Part shown: positions 63,361 to 64,000 of the stretch, in pieces
How positions within the stretch are numbered: the first letter of the stretch is position 1
How the letters are laid out: each line of letters opens with the position of its first letter
NCBI RefSeq assembly: GCF_000716715.1
Contig: NZ_JNYJ01000026.1
Coordinates: 43,778 to 107,777 of the forward strand
Length of the DNA stretch: 64,000 nt
Direction of reading: 5' to 3'
Source of the DNA: Dactylosporangium aurantiacum
GTDB lineage: Bacteria; Actinomycetota; Actinomycetes; Mycobacteriales; Micromonosporaceae
Program-made: the position numbers and the translations under genes
Notes under the pieces: generated by a model
Database searches by the model: none
Seen by the model: the letters and a program-made list of their open reading frames with translations, nothing else
Told to the model about the DNA's origin: nothing

Positions 63361-64000
63361 TCAGGAGCCGGTGCAGGAGAGGGTGCCGGGCGCCGTGTTG
63401 GTGCTGCCGTTGACCAGGAAGCCGAAGCTGGTCGAGGCGTTCGCGCCGACGGTGCCGTTGTACGTGGCGTTGCGGACGTTGATCCTGCCGCTGGTGCCGG
63501 TGTTGATCCCGTTCCAGATGTTGGCGAGGGTCTGCCCGCCGGCCAGCGTCAGGCTCACGGTCCAGCCGCCGAGGGCGGACGAGCCGTTGTTCGTCACGGT
63601 GACCTCGCCCTGATAGCCGCCGCCCCAGCTGTTGACCGTGCTGTACGTCGCGGTGCACCCGGTGCCGGACGGCGTGCTCGGCGAGGTACTGACGGGTGCG
63701 CTGGGCGAGGTACTGACGGGTGCGCTGGGCGAGGTACTGACGGGTGCGCTGGGCGAGGTGCTCGTCCCCGGCACCGTCGTGGTGGCGGCGTTGAGGGCGT
63801 TGAGCACGGAGGTGTACGCGGGCTTGGGATTGCTGTTGCGGTCGAACAGCAGCGGGTTCTCGCTGCCGCGCCAGGAGTCGCTGTCCCGGATGCCCCACGT
63901 CGTGATGCCGACGCAGCGGGGCACGTTCATGCAGGCCTGGGTGAGGCCCGCGTACTGGGTGGTGGAGGAGTTGGTGACGTCGACCTCGGTCAGCGCCACG
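63361..64000 (-). CDS. C-terminal part of secreted GH10 xylanase with CBM2 (5' end outside window)
   Basis: The frame is open to the right edge, so only the last 213 residues are seen. The first 70 residues match the end of a GH10 xylanase barrel (GITTWGIRDSDSWRGSENPLLFDRN, then PKPAYTSVLNAL). A Ser/Thr/Pro linker with three repeated STSPSAPV units follows (from a 24-bp DNA repeat). A CBM2-type module of about 100 residues closes the protein (CTATYSTVNSWGGGYQGEV, ending in a Cys). It would bind cellulose or xylan and cut xylan outside the cell. Confidence 0.9.
   Translation of the reverse strand, partial: VALTEVDVTNSSTTQYAGLTQACMNVPRCVGITTWGIRDSDSWRGSENPLLFDRNSNPKPAYTSVLNALNAATTTVPGTSTSPSAPVSTSPSAPVSTSPSAPVSTSPSTPSGTGCTATYSTVNSWGGGYQGEVTVTNNGSSALGGWTVSLTLAGGQTLANIWNGINTGTSGRINVRNATYNGTVGANASTSFGFLVNGSTNTAPGTLSCTGS
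63680..63765. repeat. 24-bp tandem repeat in the xylanase linker
   Basis: Unit GGCGAGGTACTGACGGGTGCGCTG starts at 63680, 63704 and 63728, with a partial copy at 63752. It encodes STSPSAPV repeats in the linker. The unit is a multiple of three, so the linker length can change without frameshift. Confidence 0.9.

Overview
The window is high-GC DNA with GTG/ATG starts, frequent ATGA/GTGA gene overlaps and many secreted plant- and microbial-polymer hydrolases. It looks like the chromosome of a filamentous actinomycete. The gene families fit Micromonosporaceae (Actinoplanes/Dactylosporangium-like); that family assignment is inference from content, not from a marker gene. I saw no rRNA, tRNA, CRISPR array, transposase or phage gene.

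Layout. 1-2.5 kb: 3' part of a secreted subtilase. 2.6-4.2 kb: a shortened hemerythrin-type gene converging on a membrane protein of the lysyl-PG synthase/UPF0104 type with an odd tail. 4.4-10.3 kb: a TPR-CHAT (caspase-like) protein directly downstream of a WD40 protein, with a divergent Mrr-like nuclease, which is the best candidate for an undescribed system. 10.4-16 kb: GH20 hexosaminidase with two CBM6 domains, a small membrane protein, and a GH9 glycanase without a visible signal peptide. 16.2-23 kb: acsA, pyruvate dehydrogenase E1alpha, E1beta and E2, and a free acyl carrier protein in one tight operon, then convergent pncB. 23.3-27.9 kb: CBS-BON protein, GH65 phosphorylase, Acg-type nitroreductase and a fragment of a DUF4118 sensor. 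27.8-35.5 kb: a complete-looking V/A-type ATPase locus (C divergent; then G/H-like, I, K, F, E, A, B, D). 35.5-37.9 kb: tandem universal stress protein and a carotenoid-cleavage-type oxygenase.

37.9-40.9 kb: SigE-type sigma factor with an overlapping membrane partner, a small membrane protein and a DUF418 protein. 41-48.4 kb: two large sensor kinases (one a Ser/Thr kinase-ATPase-GAF-histidine kinase fusion). 48.8-49.8 kb: a secreted repeat protein. 49.9-57.5 kb: a five-gene operon for uptake of a sugar or sugar acid and its conversion through a Weimberg-type route (IlvD/Edd dehydratase, FAH-family dehydratase, 2-oxoglutarate semialdehyde dehydrogenase), preceded by an AT-richer, dyad-rich control region. 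58.2-62.5 kb: double-PAP2 phosphatase, an NmrA-SnoaL fusion and an acyltransferase-type membrane protein. 62.8 kb: a small Cys-rich protein. 63.4-64 kb: C-terminus of a GH10 xylanase with CBM2, cut by the window edge.

How it fits together. Between 16 and 36.4 kb the mix of pncB, CBS-domain protein, Acg nitroreductase, universal stress protein, acetyl-CoA-forming enzymes and a rotary ATPase recalls the hypoxia/dormancy (DosR-type) gene sets of other actinobacteria. A few DosR-box-like sequences support this only weakly. The glycoside hydrolases and the pentonate operon point to a saprophyte living on plant polymers.
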